64,000 nt of DNA from Hyaloscypha bicolor E. Taxonomy: Eukaryota > Ascomycota > Leotiomycetes > Helotiales > Hyaloscyphaceae. The stretch's first letter is position 1, and the number at the start of each line of letters is the position of its first letter. The DNA lies in the NCBI RefSeq assembly GCF_002865645.1, contig NW_020194643.1, forward strand, positions 186,001-250,000, given 5' to 3'. Below are positions 35,264 through 45,944 of the stretch, in pieces. The notes under the pieces are model-generated. The model ran no database searches, was not told where the DNA came from, and was given only the letters and a program-made list of their open reading frames with translations. A program made the translations under genes and the position numbers.

Positions 35264-35807
35264 TATAACAGCGGGATTAAGGCAATAGCTAGGGCTTAAA
35301 GATTCAAGAATCTCATATATTGAAAATACTAAGCTAAAGAGAAAAAGGAGAGAGAGAGAAGGAAAGGAAATAAAAGAAGGGAAATACTAGCTAAAACCAC
35401 TGAAACTGTGAGGCACGTAATAGCAGGGTGATGCACAAGTAGTCAAGGTAAGTAAGCTGCAGAGTGACGCTTGCAAGTGTAACTGATTCCAAGAATTGAT
35501 TCCAACAAAAGACTAATTGATGCCCCTTTCCAAAGCTAGGAGCGTCTCCCTATATATTCCCTAGTGCTTAGCCAAGCCTGCGAAGCACTTTACTTAACTA
35601 GGAAACACGATCCCATGCGATCCGTACGATTCCGATCGCCCGTACGATTCCGATCGCAAGCTTTACCCAAAATAGGAAACTAGATCCACGACATCTGACA
35701 CCTGTCCATGCGCCATCACGTGTGCCCATCACAGAAACGCCGGCTAGCTAGGTGAAAGCAGTTATATAACGGCCACTCCTATATGGCCTCTAGCTAGTAC
35801 TATTATA
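35264..35807. mobile_element. RIP-altered copy of the 214-bp solo LTR, with nested insertion
   Basis: Homologue of the solo LTR at 7415-7628. It is 212 bp once the 327-bp insertion and its 5-bp duplication are removed. It is flanked by the exact 5-bp repeat ATTAT (35259-35263, 35808-35812). Against the 7.4-kb copy, the first 12 and last 17 bases differ only by C-to-T and G-to-A changes (TGTGACGGCGGG to TATAACAGCGGG), the RIP signature. Confidence 0.88.
35407..35733. mobile_element. Second solo LTR, 327 bp, nested
   Basis: Begins TGTGAGGCAC and ends GCCCATCACA (TGTGA/TCACA ends), flanked by the 5-bp duplication GAAAC (35402-35406, 35734-35738). The uninterrupted site CTGAAACGCCGG survives in the sister LTR at 7553-7564. 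It contains a TATATA box-like run and an 18-bp tandem duplication (CCGTACGATTCCGATCGC). It lacks obvious RIP decay, so it inserted after its host LTR was mutated (inference). Confidence 0.88.
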
Positions 35808-38498
35808 ATTATAACTTAGTTATTTGTTTTATTTCTTTTTTATTAATATAATATATTAAAGATGTCACAGTTCTGGTTTCCACGTTCTGGTCACCTGATA
35901 CAGTCACCTGACAGCTAGTATGGGAATGCGCATGGAGATATTTAGGACGCTAGTCCCCTTAGGGGCTAGCGCATTGTGGGTGCACTTAAGCCCACAGCCT
36001 CCTGTATTCTAGCTTTCCCTTCCTTAGCTTTGAATCGTCTTCGTAAGGGACCTTCTACCTTGCTTTCCAAGCCCTGAATGCCGTACCCGTAATAAAAGAT
36101 AAGGTTTTCAAGAATATTAAATATAAGTAATTATTAATAATAATTAATAAAGAAAATAAATTAATAAAAGAAATTATTATATAATATTAAATATATAAAG
36201 AATATATTTTATTTAATTAAAATAAAGTTATATTAGAAGAATAAAAGAAAACTAAAAATAATAAATAATAGCTTTTTAATATATAAATTAATATATAATA
36301 TATTAATCTAATAAATCTAATTTTGTATATTAAAATAATAATATAAGTTATAAATTAATTCTTTTGAGATATACTTGAATATAGATCTTAGTTAGACTTA
36401 CTGCTTGCCTCGGTCCTTTATCCTAATCCCAAATTTCACACTTTCCAACATTCACATCACCAAGAAAATATCCTGTTTTTTTCAACTAGCCATAGCCATC
36501 TTGAAAATATGGATCACGGCTATAGTGAGAATAGCGGTGATGCAGCTCCCGCTCTGTAAAGGACCAGTAGGGCTCATTAAAAATGGAGCATGCCCAGTGC
36601 CTTGACGAATACTGATGTTCGAGCAGCAGCAGAGGAAAAGTACCAGGACACGCAAGATAAGCATTTCCAATTCGTAGGTTCTTTGACGCTGGTTGCACTG
36701 CGAAACATGAGATTCAGATCTAGTTTATCTTTAAAATGTCGCGTTAATATTATGACTAAGACCATTATCAATATGCCTAGCAATGCGATCTAGTAGTTCA
36801 GCTTGCTTTCCCTCCAATACGCTCCCAACCGCGTTAGAACTACACACATCAGACATTTGCATTGGCAGAAGATCTAGGTTCTCTTCTATGCAATTGCGAT
36901 TCTCCATAACCGCTCCATGAGTCGCTTCGCTCAGCAGCCATGCTATGAACCGAGCACCGCGGTACCTGTTGCCCATGCTGTAGAGGAACTGTATGTTAGT
37001 CTCAACCTGAGATGAGCTTGGCTCAAGACATTTGACGACAATATCTAGAGCAGCAGGGAGAGCAATCCAAGACATTCTAAAGGCATGTCAGAACCATTTC
37101 ATCTAAACGCATTTGGTATCAAAAAAAGCGCCAAATTGACTTCACTCACATGTAGTTTGGGATGGCTTCAGTTGAATTCAGTTCAAGGAGTTTCCTTACA
37201 CTTCTTCCCACATCGATAGAGCTAGCCTTAACATGGCGTATAGGATCACGCCAAGTGATTCCAGTGTTGTTCGTTGAACAACAAAGGTATGGCCGATAAA
37301 GCCAGGCCAAAAGTGAGCTTTGATACTTCTATTAGCAATGATTTCCGAGGCTCGCGGGATACACCTACTCGCTGAGAATCCTCAAACTATAGACGGGGGC
37401 GATGATAGACCGATGCACATCAATGTCGACCGCCTCCCTGGTTACGGCGTCAAAGTCCTCTCTCCAGGCCCTCAGCTAACATTCAAATCCGATAACTTGC
37501 AACACGTCCAACAGTTTAAGCCTGTCGAGATTGCCGTTCCAATTCTGCTTGAAGCTCGCGCTTCTCCGGAAAATTGCCACGGCTCCCATGATGTTGCTAA
37601 GCTTGCACAAGGCGATGAACGTCGACACCAGAATCCGCTTCCGTTCGACATCCACATAACTGGGTTAGGATGATTCCAATCCGAAATCCTCTTCCGAAGG
37701 GAGTACCGGAACATCGGTCGAACTTTGCAGACGATGGGGGTTCCGGAGTCCCAGTGCAAGCATACGTCCACGGATGAGACAACACCACCATAGCAGTTTC
37801 CACCGTTTCCCCGTGGAAGGCTTTCTCTGCTCTGCATGCTATCGCCGTTCTTCGTCTGCGTGATGGAATGCTCGGCTGACCCAGTAGCTGTTGACCTGGG
37901 TCTCGGCGTCACACGGGGTCCAATGGCTTAGCAGAATCGAGACCTGGGACAGGATATATTGATCGGTCGTTACTTGCAATAGGTAAAATGCCAGAGACAG
38001 GGTTAGCTGGACGCTCGATAGCAGAAAACGGAAGTTGTGTTCTCACTTTGACTATTTCAAACTGATCCTTCTGTCCTTCATGGATTGACTTGTACGGTGT
38101 TTTCGCTAACTGCGCCTCGTTGATATGCTTTGGAGCAGCTTTAGCATGACTTCAGATAGCACGGGTGATGTGGATATACTTACTGCGAAGCCTTAAAACA
38201 TGACAGCTTGCAACAGCACCAGATCAAGATACTTTGTGAGGTCCTCCTCCCTGTTGAACCGGTTGTAGATGAGCATGAAAGCATGCTCGTCAATTATTGG
38301 AAGGGTGGCATGGACGTGAATGAAGTACAAATGAACCAGATCACCTCGTATATCTCGAATAGAAGCAAGTCCATGCTTTCCTAGGATACTTTGACCATTG
38401 GTGCTGCCTTGGGTTCGAAGTATGTCGTAAAACCTTTCATACATGGTCTGAGGGTGACGCTGAGATATCGCCTCCGTCGGGGGGCTTGCATTGGAGAT

Positions 38499-39316
38499 CA
38501 GGCTTGGCAAAAATACTTTTGGTATCGATAAGGTATTAATACTGGATGGTATTAGTTAGGTATTGCAAGAATCGATACATATTAATACCGAATCAATACT
38601 TAGCCTAAAATTATCTCTTCCATTTATTATTTAATTTATATAATAATATATTTATACATATATTCTTTATTTTCTAGTCCTTTTATTAAAGGAATTACTT
38701 AATATTATTAATAAGAGTTAATATTATCTTAATTTTAAAATGGCCCTCGTATTCGGTGAATTTAGTATCGTATTCGTATCTCTTATCAGAACGCTTATTA
38801 TAAGCGAGCCTTACGAAAATCTCAAAAGCTATTTTTTGCTTAAAATAGCCGTATTAAGACGAGTTTTAGTCTAAACTATAAGATAGGTAGCTAAATAGAA
38901 AGCCTAAATTAAGTAGAATATTTGCGTTACCAAAGTTTTCTTATAATGGAAGTGGTTCTAAAGTTAATTGCAATTAAAGGGGGGAATTGGGTTCCGGGAA
39001 TCGATACTTTATCGATAGTATCGATACCTTACGATTCTGGCATCGATACATAGAAGGGATCACCCACCAACCGCCCAAACCCCCTTTCCGCCCACGCCTA
39101 CCCCACCAAAATTTTCTCGATTTTTCAAAGTCTTTGGAAATTTCTAAAAATTTGCTAGATTATAGAGAATACTCGAAATATTGCGAATATCACATTAATT
39201 TTCGATTTTGTGGCGTTAAGGTCTCCAAAATCCAAGTTGAGCGGAAAGGGGGTTTGGGCGGTTGGTGGGTGATACCTTCTATCGATACCAGAAATTAGGT
39301 ATTTCTGCCAAGCCTG
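38499..39316. mobile_element. hAT-like element inserted in regulator A
   Basis: An 818-bp element with ends CAGGCTTGGCA...TGCCAAGCCTG, similarity between the ends continuing to TGGTATCGATA. It is flanked by the exact 8-bp duplication TTGGAGAT (38491-38498, 39317-39324). CAG...CTG ends plus 8 bp indicate hAT. The interior is AT-rich and non-coding. A family-2 MITE is nested near the right end. Confidence 0.85.
39053..39279. mobile_element. Small MITE, family 2 copy c, nested in the hAT-like element
   Basis: A 227-bp element flanked by TA (39051-39052, 39280-39281). Ends are GAAGGGATCACCCACC...GGTGGGTGATACCTTC with arms running to the CCGCCCAAACCCCC block. It sits between TTCTGGCATCGAT and ATCGATACCAGAA, so its insertion point is the centre of a small palindrome of the host element. 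Confidence 0.8.
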
Positions 39317-39543
39317 TTGGAGATTTCATTCCACAACGAGCATGTGGTCGTCAAATCCGAGTCCAGCGGAACATGGAAGTCCACTCTATCGTGTTCCCAA
39401 TTACTTCTCCAACCGCCGGGAGAGTCGTAAGCGTTTTGTTGGCCTTGGAACCCCGAAAGTTGAGCTTCTAAAGCCGCATTGCTTTCGAAGAATCCATCAC
39501 GAGCATCAATGCACTCCATGACGGTTTCGCAAGGACTATGCAC

Positions 39544-40167
39544 CCCAACAGATGATCCACAAATATCTGGAATGCGTCAAGCAATTGCAGTCACCGTAGC
39601 AGCGATTCCAAATGATCTACAATCATTTGATCCAGTGCGTGCAGTGGTGACGAGTTTCCCCCCCTTTTAATTTTAATTTTTAAGAAAGTGTATCGGCTGG
39701 CACTGTACTTCACGTCAGGAAATTGGAGCTCGACTCCTGTTCATTGACTCAAGGTCTGTGGTTGATGGTGTGGAGCTGTTTGCGGAAGCTTTCTGGACCC
39801 TTAATATGTGAACTCTAAGGGATCGAACGTTGTTTCCTTTACCCAACTATTGTTTCATAATCGGATATGCAAAACCGGTGCAGCACTTCAGATTTTGTGT
39901 TTCAGACACGTGTTTGTAGAAGCTTCGAGCTTCCTTTCGGTAAAGGGCATCTCGGAACACATCCGTTTCAATTGGTTGTGCCTGCAACACTATCAGCACA
40001 TCTCCGAACGTTCAGTACTCAAAAATGTGAAGCACCTTCATTGGGCGTACCATGGCCAGAACTCCACGGAATTCACGGAAATGGATTCTAAGCTTGGCAG
40101 AATGCCGATCGTGCACACGCCGTATACATTCGAGTCAGTGGCCAGACAGCTCTGTGCAAGGGTGCAT
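39544..40167. other. Between two regulator remnants, nothing recognised
   Basis: About 600 bases that could hold 5' parts of regulator A or 3' parts of regulator B. A plus-strand frame (39808-40224) and minus-strand frames show no family motif. Confidence 0.4.
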
Positions 40168-41110
40168 CTACTGCCATCTATTACAAACACTAAGGGCTGT
40201 CTTGCGCCAATTGTTTCTCAATAAAACAATAATCTCAAGTGCTCGTATAGCTGTTCGGTACGTTTGCCCCATTTCGCCCAGGGCCTGCAAACAATTAAGG
40301 AGGAATTCCTGGGCGGCAGGCTCTTCTTTCCCAGTGAAACCACTACATAAGTAAGCGTGTATCAATGCAGCTCCCATGATCACATGAACCATCTGGACGT
40401 GGGTGCGTTTGAGACCGTAGTGACGGCGATAGACTGTGAGGATATGGCATATGTCGGATGCAGCCTGGAAGCAATTCAGCCGGGCTATAGATGGCGTGAG
40501 CATAGATGCTATATGTAAGACTTGAGGATCTGAGAGAAGAAATGGCCGATAGAGGAGAACCATTGCTTCCTGGTACTGTAGGCTATTAAGTTAAGATTGC
40601 CGTTAGTCTTAGGGTAATGGTAATTGCAAAGTAATTTATGGAAGCCAAGTGTAAGACTCACTTAAGTTCAAAAAACACCGGTAAGTGTATCTGCGATTGA
40701 AGCGGCTTTTCAGGCAAACGCAGTGAAGGAGGTAGCGAGTCGCTGCCAGCGAATCCTTCCTGTGTTTAAGCTCCCGAGCCATAAGACGGACAAAAGACTG
40801 GACTTCATCTATTGACTCCGCAACACCAGAATATCTACTTGGGATTAATACCTGCGCTCCTGGTTGTGGAATTCCGCAAAAGACTTACAGTGTGTCTGAA
40901 ATTCTTCCCACTTTGCTCGCAAGCTCTGCTAGATGCACGTGGACAATTCCCGCAACGTGCAAATCCACCTCAAGTGGTAGTGTCATCGGGATCGTCTCTG
41001 TTACGTATGTCCACCGATAGCATCCGGCTGAAGGACTGGACACACTGTGCTTCAAATTCATCAACGATGGACGCCCGCAGGAGGAACTCCACAACCTATA
41101 TTCTAATTAA
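40168..41110 (-). pseudogene. Second fungal transcription factor remnant (regulator B)
   Basis: Minus-strand remains of another fungal_trans-type regulator, C-terminal half only. Pieces include VDLHVAGIVHVHLAELASKV and, after it, LPPSLRLPEKPLQSQIHLPV, joined by a good GTGAGT...AATAG intron (about 40660-40574) to LQYQEAMVLLYRPFLLSDPQ, then HILTVYRRHYGLKRTHVQMV and a stop at 40168. The upstream half has frame changes and no zinc cluster. The region beyond 41110 is AT-rich and then a xylanase pseudogene. It may be a truncated gene or a pseudogene. Confidence 0.65.
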
Positions 41111-41265
41111 TCTTTAACTCATTCCATATATAATAGAAATAAGGTCAGGCATATTACCTATTATATTAGAGCTAGATAGAAAGCCAAGCTCGAAGATAGG
41201 CTCGCTAGTACTTTATATAGTAACAAAACAGCCTGTTTAGAATTCTAACGCAAAAGCGGCTTAGA

Positions 41266-41661
<396 letters not shown>

Positions 41662-41865
41662 GTGAGATTACTATTTCGTAAGGGAGGTGAGGTGCTGTGT
41701 GGTACCCAATCTCTCATTTAAGAAACCTATGCATACGAAATGACATGAAACTTTATCATGCGCAAAAACCCAAGCTTTCAACCCCAAGTAGACAAATCAC
41801 CTATTGACTTTCTCTAACCCCACTGCTCCTCCTCCCTGATCCAACCCAACAAAAAAAGCATCGCT

Positions 41866-42246
41866 CTACATCAACCCAATTGTAACATCACCCTTAACCC
41901 TGGCATAAAGATCAACCTCAACTTCCAAATCAAGTTCGATCTTAATCTTCAACGCACTGTCCGACGCCCCAGAGTTACTGTCTGGCCGGTCTTTGATACG
42001 AGACTCTCGTACAGCGGCGGTCCTGTAGCCCTCAGCACGAGGGGAAATGTGGTGCTGCTCGGGCCTAAGTTGGTAGTCAGGCTGGGGCTGAGCGACTTGC
42101 TGCTGCTGCGGCTTGTTCTTGACGGGAGCCAGCTCTTGATTTCTGACGTTGCCGTTCCTGAGGGGCTTTTGCTTCTCCGGCTCGGATTGAGGAACCAGCT
42201 CTTCCCTTTCCTCAGTCTCTGTTTCTACGTTTCTTCCTTGGTTCAT
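41866..42246 (-). CDS. Small conserved fungal protein with LEVEVDLYARVKGD tail
   Basis: 126 aa, single exon. The N-terminal ~85 residues are charged and Gln/Pro-rich (predicted disordered). The C-terminus SALKIKIELDLEVEVDLYAR followed by VKGDVTIGLM is an alternating hydrophobic stretch that I associate with a recurrent tail in small uncharacterised ascomycete proteins. No signal peptide or catalytic motif. A 5' flank of ~260 bp separates it from the MITE at 42508. Function unknown. The conserved tail is what supports it as a real gene. Confidence 0.7.
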   Translation of the reverse strand: MNQGRNVETETEEREELVPQSEPEKQKPLRNGNVRNQELAPVKNKPQQQQVAQPQPDYQLRPEQHHISPRAEGYRTAAVRESRIKDRPDSNSGASDSALKIKIELDLEVEVDLYARVKGDVTIGLM

Positions 42247-42507
42247 GCTATTTAATAGGTAAGCTTTGGAATTCTAAGAGAAGTAAGGGTTTATACTCGT
42301 TAGACATAGTTGTTAAAGCTTTGAGAAGAACTAATGATGAGAATAAATATTTTCGTGAAGTTGGAAGGCGAAGCTACAGATTAATGGCTCTTTTATGGGT
42401 CGAAATAATAAATGCACCAAATACCTGTATATTTGGTTTTGGAGGATGACGCGTGGTTTCAGGGGTTGAAAACTAGGATAGTGCCAATCAAAAAAGTCGG
42501 TACTCTA

Positions 42508-43156
42508 CGGAAAGCGATAACCTTAAGGATCAGAAGACCAAGCGATTTTCGAATCTGGTTTTCGACCTGCGATGTCTGATTTGTGGCACGTGCGCACCCT
42601 ACCAAAAATCGCCTACATATTATGCCCTCTCTTCCTGTGCCTCTACCTATTATTACTGCTTAAAATATTACTCTCTCTTTGATTCTTATTTATATATATA
42701 TATAGGAGAAAAAGTGAAAAGTGAAAAGTGGAAAGCGAAAAGCGAAAATCGAAAAGCGAGCTTCAAGGCATGCGACTCGCGAGGAAAAGGAAGCCCTGTA
42801 ATTATAGGCTACTTATCGCTAAAATTTAGGGCCACAATCACTAAATTATAGGCTATAGGCACTAAAAATTTAGTGCTTTGCAATGTAAATTTTTAGTAAG
42901 GTCCCCTTGCCCTGCCCTCCCCCCCTGCCCCCTTCTCCCTCTCTTACCCTTATACTTATAAAGAGAGCGAGAAGAATTAAAGAGAGGAAATATTTAAAGT
43001 AATAATAGAGGCACAGGGAGAGGGGATGTAATATATAGGCGTGGTATATAGGTGTTTGTAATTTTTGGTGGGGTGTGCACGTGCCACAAATCAAACATCG
43101 AAGGTCGAAAACCGGATTCGAAAATCGCTTGGTCTTTTGATCCTTACGGCTTTCCG
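42508..43156. mobile_element. Long-TIR MITE, family 1 copy b, upstream of the TRP channel
   Basis: A 649-bp element flanked by TA (42506-42507, 43157-43158), ends CGGAAAGCGATAACC...GGCTTTCCG. Inverted arms of about 100 bp run through CCAAGCGATTTTCGAAT and GGCACGTGC to CCAAAAAT. The core GAGGAAAAGGAAGCCCT is shared with copy a at 3198-3884 in the same orientation, but the subterminal arms differ between copies. Here the left arm carries the CCTTAA insertion, the opposite side to copy a. It ends 235 bp upstream of the channel start codon. Confidence 0.82.
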
Positions 43157-43391
43157 TAGCTATGCCCATTGAAGTCAACCTTGAAATGCGGCCGCCTACC
43201 CCGCATTCGGTGTTTATTGCAAGACATCAATCAAACTTCTCTTTCCTGCAAGCAATTTTACCTCGATTCTACAATTCCATTTCTAATCTGCCACTGCTTT
43301 GTGCCCAAACCGCAGGACTTCCGGAAACTGCAACTCACCTTACAGACATCCATTCGCCATAGATCAGCTCTGCCGCAGTCCCATAAGCTCC

Positions 43392-45944
43392 ATGGCGCTC
43401 TCGCCACACGGCAACCATTCAGCTCAACACCCTCAACTTCCAACAATTGGGCCCGATGACCCTTTTGTTAAAGTGGTTAAAGCTTTATCAGTGTATGTAA
43501 ATCCTAAATGTTTCTTCAATTACTAATTCTGGCCCAGCTATTTCGTCGACGAACTTGCCCTTCCGTCGACCTTCGAACAATTGCGAACCACCTCTGCAGG
43601 CAACAAAATACGCATCCTTGTCGAACATCTCGTGCTCAATTGCACAAACTTGGCATTGGTAAATGCACTTCTGTTGGTATTCTCTCGGGTTTGAAGGCGG
43701 CACGCTGACTGGGAACAGAACTCTTAAATGGCATTTCTCGACACTCGAATCAGACGACCGCGGCTTGAACGAAACTCGAGCGAATGCGTGCGAAATTGTG
43801 GCATGGCGATTCCTCACCCAGGTCTCAGAACGAGATGCGGTCGATTTCTGCTTGTATGAGCTGCCTCCTGTACAAGCGACCGAGGAAAGTAGCGACGCCA
43901 ACGGGATCGAAGGAGAAGCGGACGAGCGAACAGACCTTCTTCAACAATTTCGAGCGCAAACATCCCTTGCACCTATATCACCTGCTCGACCAGGCAGTAA
44001 AAGAGTTGAATTGCTACGATCTCTGTCTGGAATGGGAATAGACCCATCGGATGAGGCGCCAGTCGACACTGACGAGGAAGGAGACCCAACAACGTCGTTC
44101 ACTGGCTTGAATGGCCTTGAAATCGCTGCTGTAGCGGACTGCAAGAAGTTCCTTAGTCAGAGGGTTGTGCAGAAAATAATAACGGGGATATGGAACGGAG
44201 ACATCACCTTTTGGCAGAGTATGAGCACACATTCGAAAAAGAAACCGCAAATTTACAATAAGAGGAAATCTGATCCTTTTATACGCTTACGAGTACCAAG
44301 ATACATCAAGGCGTTTGAAGTTCTCTTCTTTGCCACATTTTTGGCGCTTTATTATGCTGTTCTCGTTGAGCGGAATCCGTGAGTGTTCTTGTCAAACTGA
44401 GGTTAACTTCTGACTGTTTGGCAGCTACCACATCACCCCGCTGGAGATTTGTCTTTACATTTGGCTCGCAGCCTTTGCTTATGACGAGGTCAGTGAGTTT
44501 ATCGACGCGGGATCAATATTCTACGCAGTCGATATATGGAACGGATGTGACGTGATCATCATCTTAATTGGAGCCGCTTTTCTCGTAACCAGTGAGTCTC
44601 AGCACTAGCTTTGGAACGAGCGGTTGTGGTTCTGATATGGCACCTAGGGTACGTTGGCTTGGTCCAGGATAGCAATTCTATAACGGACACGGCATTCGAT
44701 ATCTTATCATTAGAGGCACTCTTCATGGTGCCAAGGCAAGTCTAGCGGTTCTCCGAGCGAGAATCAACACTAATTGCACTGTAGAATTTGCTCGCTTCTG
44801 AGCTTACATCCATATTTTGGTACATTGGTAAGTTTACATGGCAACATGTCAGTTCAGCTATGCTAACGGAGACAGATTCCCTGCCTCAAAGAAATGGTTA
44901 GTATGGCTCGATGTTCTGTGAGACGTACCGACTTTAATATAAACCTTTAGGCCAAAGACTTTGTCAAATTCATGGTTATTGTTGTTGTTCTCTACATTGG
45001 TAAGATTTTCCCGCGCCGTTACATGTTGTTCGGGTGCTTATAGCTAGATAGGGTTTCTGACAACATTCTCGCTTCTTGGGAGAGGCACGTTCACTCTATC
45101 TGAGATGAGCTGGATTCTTATCAAGGTGTTCTTTGGCTCGAGTTATCTCGGGTTTGATATCATGGACGATATCAATGCCAAACTTGGGCCGCCACTCATG
45201 CTTATCTTCATCACCATGACCAACATCCTTCTGATCACTTCTTTGATCAGTATTTTGAGCGACAGCTTCTCAAAAGTCATTTCACATGCTAGAGAGGAAT
45301 ACCTTTTTGTTTATTCCGTCTATGTTCTCGAGGTAGGCACCGATGTTACTCTTTCTTTTGCACCACTGAACTGTAGATAGGCATCGACTGGTGACCGGCT
45401 CACACACTTCTACCCACCGCTGGTAAGTTGAAAGCCAAATCCGATTTATCTTTGACCTAACAAACCGTAGAATCTGATTCCCTTGATCTTCATTCGACCC
45501 CTCAGGCTATTCTTCTCGTCAGAACAGCTTCGCAATACTCGTATCATACTCCTCAAAGTAACTCATAGTCCCATCGTTGCGGCTATTTGGTTATTTGAGG
45601 CCACTAACGACCACCTCATGGGCACGGCCAGACCTTTCCCATCAATGGGCCCTGGCACAGGAAGGGGTACGGAGTCTATTCTGCCACCTGCCAAACAGCA
45701 ACGACCATTTCTGTCCGATCGTGCGAATTCGAAAACACATTCCGGACAATTTACTGAGTTTGGTGGGCCTGATAGTCCTGGTCCGCAGAACTATCATGTT
45801 ACGAGCAAGAAAGAGAATGGCAAGGGTGACGTGGTCGTGGTTGATAACACGGATCTGGAAGCCAAGGTGGCAGACTTGAGTCTGAAGATTGCAGAATTGA
45901 CCGCCCTGATTATGGCACAACAAGGGACAATGGGAGAGGAATGA
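43392..45944 (+). CDS. TRP-type calcium channel, YVC1-like
   Basis: Fungal TRP channel related to yeast Yvc1, which releases Ca2+ from the vacuole. Eleven exons: 43392-43492, 43538-43672, 43719-44378, 44425-44591, 44648-44735, 44785-44827, 44876-44896, 44951-44999, 45052-45332, 45381-45422, 45471-45944; 686 aa. All joins keep frame. N-terminal TRPY blocks include PSTFEQLRTTSAGNKIRILV and LKWHFSTLESDDRGLNETRA. Six helices follow from RYIKAFEVLFFATFLALYYA onward. VPRICSLLSLHPYFGTL is rebuilt across a GC-AG intron (donor AAG|GCAAGT at 44736). The pore region is GSSYLGFDIMDDINAKLGPP followed by S6 with TNILLITSLISILSDSFSKV. The C-terminal ~100 residues are cytosolic and charged. Intron 2 has a weak donor (GTTGGT). 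Confidence 0.93.

Larger units (their letters stand above)
33591..36400. repeat. AT-rich repeat nest (RIP-type)
   Basis: Strongly AT-rich, gene-free block containing an hAT-like element, nested solo LTRs and other degraded repeat fragments. A 21-bp sequence starting GGGCTTGGAAAGCAAGG (33969-33989) recurs inverted at about 36057-36077, and similarity extends roughly 60 bp inward from each, so two copies of one repeat flank the nest in opposite orientation. Composition and transition-type decay fit RIP. Confidence 0.8.
36731..39543 (-). pseudogene. Fungal-specific transcription factor, decayed (regulator A)
   Basis: Remains of a fungal_trans-domain regulator read on the minus strand. Recognisable pieces in order: HVPLDSDLTTTCSLWNEISN (39500-39320), HLYFIHVHATLPIIDEHAF and NREEDLTKYLDLVLLQAVMF (to 38193), AETQVNSYWVSRAFHH, RWKLLWWCCLIRGRMLALGL, ERKRILVSTFIALCKLSNIM, and C-terminal YWIALPAALDIVV-like sequence near 37070. 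In-frame stops occur at 38195-38193, 37841-37839 and 37667-37665. An hAT-like element (38499-39316) interrupts the coding exon. No zinc-cluster exon was found upstream. The fragments match the family's middle homology region, whose proteins regulate carbon, nitrogen or metabolite genes. Confidence 0.8.

Noticed and set aside
39690..39760. tRNA-like B-box sequence (GAGCTCGACTCC)
   Set aside because: No matching A box, acceptor stem or cloverleaf could be drawn.
39808..40224. 138-codon plus-strand frame between the regulator remnants
   Set aside because: No family motif; overlaps the 3' end of regulator B on the other strand.
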